DNA from: Nitrospinota bacterium
Lineage (GTDB): Bacteria; Nitrospinota; Nitrospinia; UBA9942
Reading direction: 5' to 3'
Assembly: GCA_016234205.1 (NCBI GenBank)
Contig: JACRGN010000178.1
Span: 1-7,522, forward strand
Length of the DNA: 7,522 nt
Below, piece after piece: positions 5,859 through 7,522 of this stretch. A model generated the notes under the pieces. It worked only from the letters and a program-made list of their open reading frames with translations. It did no database searches and was not told the origin of the DNA. Numbering within the stretch: the stretch's first letter is position 1; the number at the start of each line of letters is the position of its first letter. The translations under genes and the position numbers were made by a program.

Positions 5859-6869
5859 TCATCTCTTTTCTAAAGCCATCTGCAATAACTTGCACCCATT
5901 CTCTTCCCCCATATCACATGCCTTTTGCCAATCTGATATTGCCCTGCCCATATTTCCTGATAAAGCATATGTAGCACCACGCATGGAGTAGGCTTGGGCA
6001 TGATTTGGGTTTAATGCAATTACCTTATTATAATCCTCAATTGCCCTGTCATATTGTCCTTTCTCCTTACCATAGACAACCCCACGATTGTTGTAGGCTA
6101 AGGCATCATTTGGGTCTGATGCTATTACCTTATTATAATCTTCAATCGCTCTGTCATATTGTCCTTTGTCATCATAAGCAAGCCCACGATTGCCGTAGGC
6201 TGCGGCATAATTCGGGTCTAATGCTATTGCCTTTGTATATGCCTCTATTGCAGAATCATGCTCTTTGTTCAAACTATGCTGATACCCTATCTCAAACCAC
6301 TCATTTGCCTGAAGTAATCTCCCCGCATCTGTGATTTTTGCCTCTACCTGCTTCTTTTCTTTTTCACCTTTTGCCTGTGCCAACTGCTTCTTTAATTCTT
6401 CAATCTCTTTCTGGCTCTTATCATAAGCCTCCTGTATCTTCTTGTAATCCTCTACTACTGATTTCTCTTTGACCCTCTTTGCCATTTCTTCAATCTTATC
6501 AAGATTGACCCTTACCTTAATCTTTACCCAAAAGTGAAAGCCGCCTGCCTGTGCTGAGGCAGACAGGTCTCCAACAACAGTCCTCTTTTTATCAAGTATC
6601 TCAACTTCCATAATGCCTGATGCAAGAACCTGTATCTCATCCTTTGTTAATTGGAGATTCTCTACCCTTGTATAACTCTCTACATAAGTCCCTGCCTGCT
6701 CAAGGGCAGTCCTCTTTGCCTGAAGTAATGCCCTGCCCTCCGCCACACTCGGCGTCTCCCCATCCCCCATATTGTATGTGCCTTCAGAAATAATCTCTTT
6801 TGTTTCTGCAAAACTGACAGAAGGGAAAAATAAAAGAATGGTAATAATAACTGTATAAAAATGTTTCAT
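5859..6869 (-). CDS. Secreted tetratricopeptide-repeat protein with an LPP20/FlgT-like N-terminal domain
   Basis: The product has 336 residues. A clear signal peptide covers residues 1-21 (hydrophobic core TVIITILLFFP, cleavage after SFA), with no lipobox Cys, so it is probably periplasmic. Residues 22-125 resemble the small alpha/beta domain of LPP20 lipoproteins and the FlgT N-terminus: AEGRALLQAKRTALEQAGTY, then LASGIMEVEILD, then FHFWVKIKVRVNLD. A charged coiled-coil follows at about 125-178. Four TPR units lie at about 188-221, 222-255, 256-290 and 291-324; units 2 and 3 both contain KGQYDRAIEDYNKVIA. TPRs mediate protein-protein binding, and the partner is unknown. The ATG at 6869-6867 follows AGGAGG (6874-6879) at four bases. 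It is probably transcribed with the HEPN-like gene. A link to the nearby flagellar genes is possible because of the FlgT likeness, but it is not in that operon. Confidence 0.85.
   Translation of the reverse strand: MKHFYTVIITILLFFPSVSFAETKEIISEGTYNMGDGETPSVAEGRALLQAKRTALEQAGTYVESYTRVENLQLTKDEIQVLASGIMEVEILDKKRTVVGDLSASAQAGGFHFWVKIKVRVNLDKIEEMAKRVKEKSVVEDYKKIQEAYDKSQKEIEELKKQLAQAKGEKEKKQVEAKITDAGRLLQANEWFEIGYQHSLNKEHDSAIEAYTKAIALDPNYAAAYGNRGLAYDDKGQYDRAIEDYNKVIASDPNDALAYNNRGVVYGKEKGQYDRAIEDYNKVIALNPNHAQAYSMRGATYALSGNMGRAISDWQKACDMGEENGCKLLQMALEKR
6001..6167 (-). repeat. Near-identical TPR-coding units within the gene
   Basis: Bases 6001-6062 and 6106-6167 align without gaps at an offset of 105 bases (35 codons), and I count 7 differences over 62 positions. 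They encode TPR units 3 and 2. The next unit toward the N-terminus is offset by 102 bases and is much less alike. This points to a recent unit duplication or gene conversion within the array; the extra codon gives unit 3 the insertion in GKEKGQYDRA. Confidence 0.7.
6544..6567. repeat. Short in-frame palindrome inside the TPR protein gene
   Basis: The coding strand reads CCTGTCTGCC-TCAG-CACAGGCAGG here. The ends pair over 8 bases, one of them G-T, around an 8-base loop. It encodes LSASAQAG (residues 102-109), a low-complexity stretch between two predicted strands of the N-terminal domain. It looks like a small palindromic repeat tolerated in a surface loop, comparable in principle to in-gene palindromic elements of Rickettsia. 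Confidence 0.5.
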
Positions 6870-6904
6870 ACTGCCTCCTATTCGTTATCCTTGATGCATA
6901 GGAA

Positions 6905-6910
6905 ATTATA
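6905..6910 (-). promoter_or_regulatory. Candidate -10 element of a sigma-70-type promoter for the TPR gene
   Basis: The minus strand reads TATAAT, 35 bases before the TPR gene start, which would give a leader of about 28 bases including AGGAGG. The -35 region at a 17-base spacing is poor (TGTTCA, 3 of 6 matches) and lies within the palindromic repeat 6917-7001. The call rests on the perfect -10 and its position. Confidence 0.4.
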
Positions 6911-6916
6911 AACTCT

Positions 6917-7001
6917 TTAGCCACTAATGAACACGAATTAACACTAATTATTTAAAAATCTTTTCTTTAATTCGTGAATATTCGTGCAAATTCGTGGCTA
7001 A
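6917..7001. repeat. Long imperfect inverted repeat of the TTCGTG type after glyQ
   Basis: TTAGCCAC (6917-6924) and GTGGCTAA (6994-7001) are perfect inverted ends. Inside them the left arm carries AACACGAATTAACACTAATT and the right arm TTTAATTCGTGAATATTCGT, which pair imperfectly with small gaps. The right arm has three TTCGTG words spaced by 10 bases. It occupies most of the 146-base gap between the glyQ stop and the TPR gene start and overlaps the presumed -35 region of that gene. There is no T-run typical of a terminator. Confidence 0.8.
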
Positions 7002-7015
7002 TGTATAATCTGACA

Positions 7016-7522
7016 TTATTTTTTCAACAGCGGAAATCCCATCTCCTCCCTCATCTTGAGAAACCCTTCTGCACATTTTCTGGCGAGGTTTCGGACGCGG
7101 GCAATATAGCCTGTCCTCTCTGTTACACTTATTGCTCCCCTTGCATCAAGCATATTGAATGTATGAGAACATTTTAGACAGAAATCATAGGCAGGCAGGA
7201 CAAGTTTATTTTCAATAAGCCTTTTACACTCCGATTCATACATCTCAAATAACTTAAAAAACATGCTGACATCAGCAATTTCAAAATTGTATTTTGAAAA
7301 CTCCACCTCATCCCTGTGATGAACCTCTCTATATTTGACGCCATTGTTCCATACCAAATCATAGACATTGTCCACATTCTGGAGATACATTGCGATTCGC
7401 TCTAACCCATAAGTCAATTCCACAGAGATTGGTTTTAAATCTATGCCGCCTGCCTGCTGAAAATATGTAAACTGTGTTATCTCCATGCCGTCAAGCCAGA
7501 CCTCCCATCCCAGCCCCCATGC
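7016..7522 (-). CDS. glyQ: Glycyl-tRNA synthetase alpha subunit, C-terminal 168 residues (5' end outside window)
   Basis: GlyQ is the catalytic alpha subunit of the alpha2beta2 glycyl-tRNA synthetase, a class II enzyme that activates glycine with ATP and, with GlyS, charges tRNA-Gly. The frame is open to the window edge and reads AWGLGWEVWLDG directly before MEITQFTYFQQAGG. This is the invariant GlyQ core, so the Met at 7486 is internal and not a start. Next come ELTYGLERIAMYLQ (class II motif 3, with its Arg at 7399-7397), VDNVYDLVWNNGV, EVEFSKYNFEIADV and LDARGAISVTER. The protein ends normally at MGFPLLKK. About 125-130 N-terminal residues are missing compared with the usual length near 300. 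GlyS is encoded 2.1 kb downstream and not next to it. Confidence 0.97.
   Translation of the reverse strand, partial: AWGLGWEVWLDGMEITQFTYFQQAGGIDLKPISVELTYGLERIAMYLQNVDNVYDLVWNNGVKYREVHHRDEVEFSKYNFEIADVSMFFKLFEMYESECKRLIENKLVLPAYDFCLKCSHTFNMLDARGAISVTERTGYIARVRNLARKCAEGFLKMREEMGFPLLKK

Noticed and set aside
671..7377. Plus-strand and overlapping open frames, for example 1575-1916, 4006-4200, 6005-6334 and minus-strand 7174-7377
   Set aside because: All lie opposite or out of frame with well-supported genes, resemble no protein family and lack ribosome sites.
7397..7486. The Met at 7486 as a start of glyQ
   Set aside because: The frame is open to the window edge and the preceding residues AWGLGWEVWLDG are conserved GlyQ core, so the gene begins outside the window.

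Overview
This is a stretch of ordinary bacterial chromosome in which every gene reads on the minus strand. It carries the distal part of a glycyl-tRNA synthetase region and the start of a flagellar basal-body operon. The two-subunit (alpha2beta2) glycyl-tRNA synthetase, the periplasmic flagellar rod and MS-ring genes and a likely sigma-54 promoter point to a motile, didermic, fairly AT-rich bacterium. The gene content and the style of the intergenic repeats would suit a Nitrospirota, Desulfobacterota or similar deep-branching lineage, but the sequence alone does not settle this.

Layout in transcription order, from high to low coordinates. The C-terminal part of glyQ (7522-7016, cut by the window edge) comes first. 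It is followed by a secreted tetratricopeptide-repeat (TPR) protein (6869-5859), then a small all-helical protein with a HEPN-like RHSLVAH motif (5810-5241), then complete glyS (4916-2817). After a 361-base spacer comes flgB-flgC-fliE-fliF (2455 to 1), where fliF runs off the low-coordinate edge. GlyQ and GlyS form one enzyme that charges tRNA-Gly, yet their genes lie about 2.1 kb apart with two unrelated genes between them. FlgB and FlgC are proximal rod proteins, FliE joins rod to ring, and FliF is the MS ring, so the second block builds the base of the flagellar export and motor structure. A well-spaced -24/-12 sequence 38 bases upstream of the chosen flgB start suggests sigma-54 control of that block.

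The most unusual property is what fills the spacers. Almost every gap longer than about 50 bases contains an imperfect palindromic repeat, drawn from at least five sequence families. They are a TTCGTG type (6917-7001), a GTCATTCCC type resembling neisserial dRS3 (5111-5190, inside a further inverted repeat), a CTCTG(T/C)GT type on both sides of glyS (2645-2755 and 4951-4992), an AAATCCTAAA type between flgB and flgC, and a CTGCTTACT type between fliE and fliF. A further short palindrome lies in frame inside the TPR gene. I see no CRISPR array, transposase, phage gene, tRNA or rRNA. The candidates for something new are the repeat families and the HEPN-like gene lodged between glyQ and glyS.
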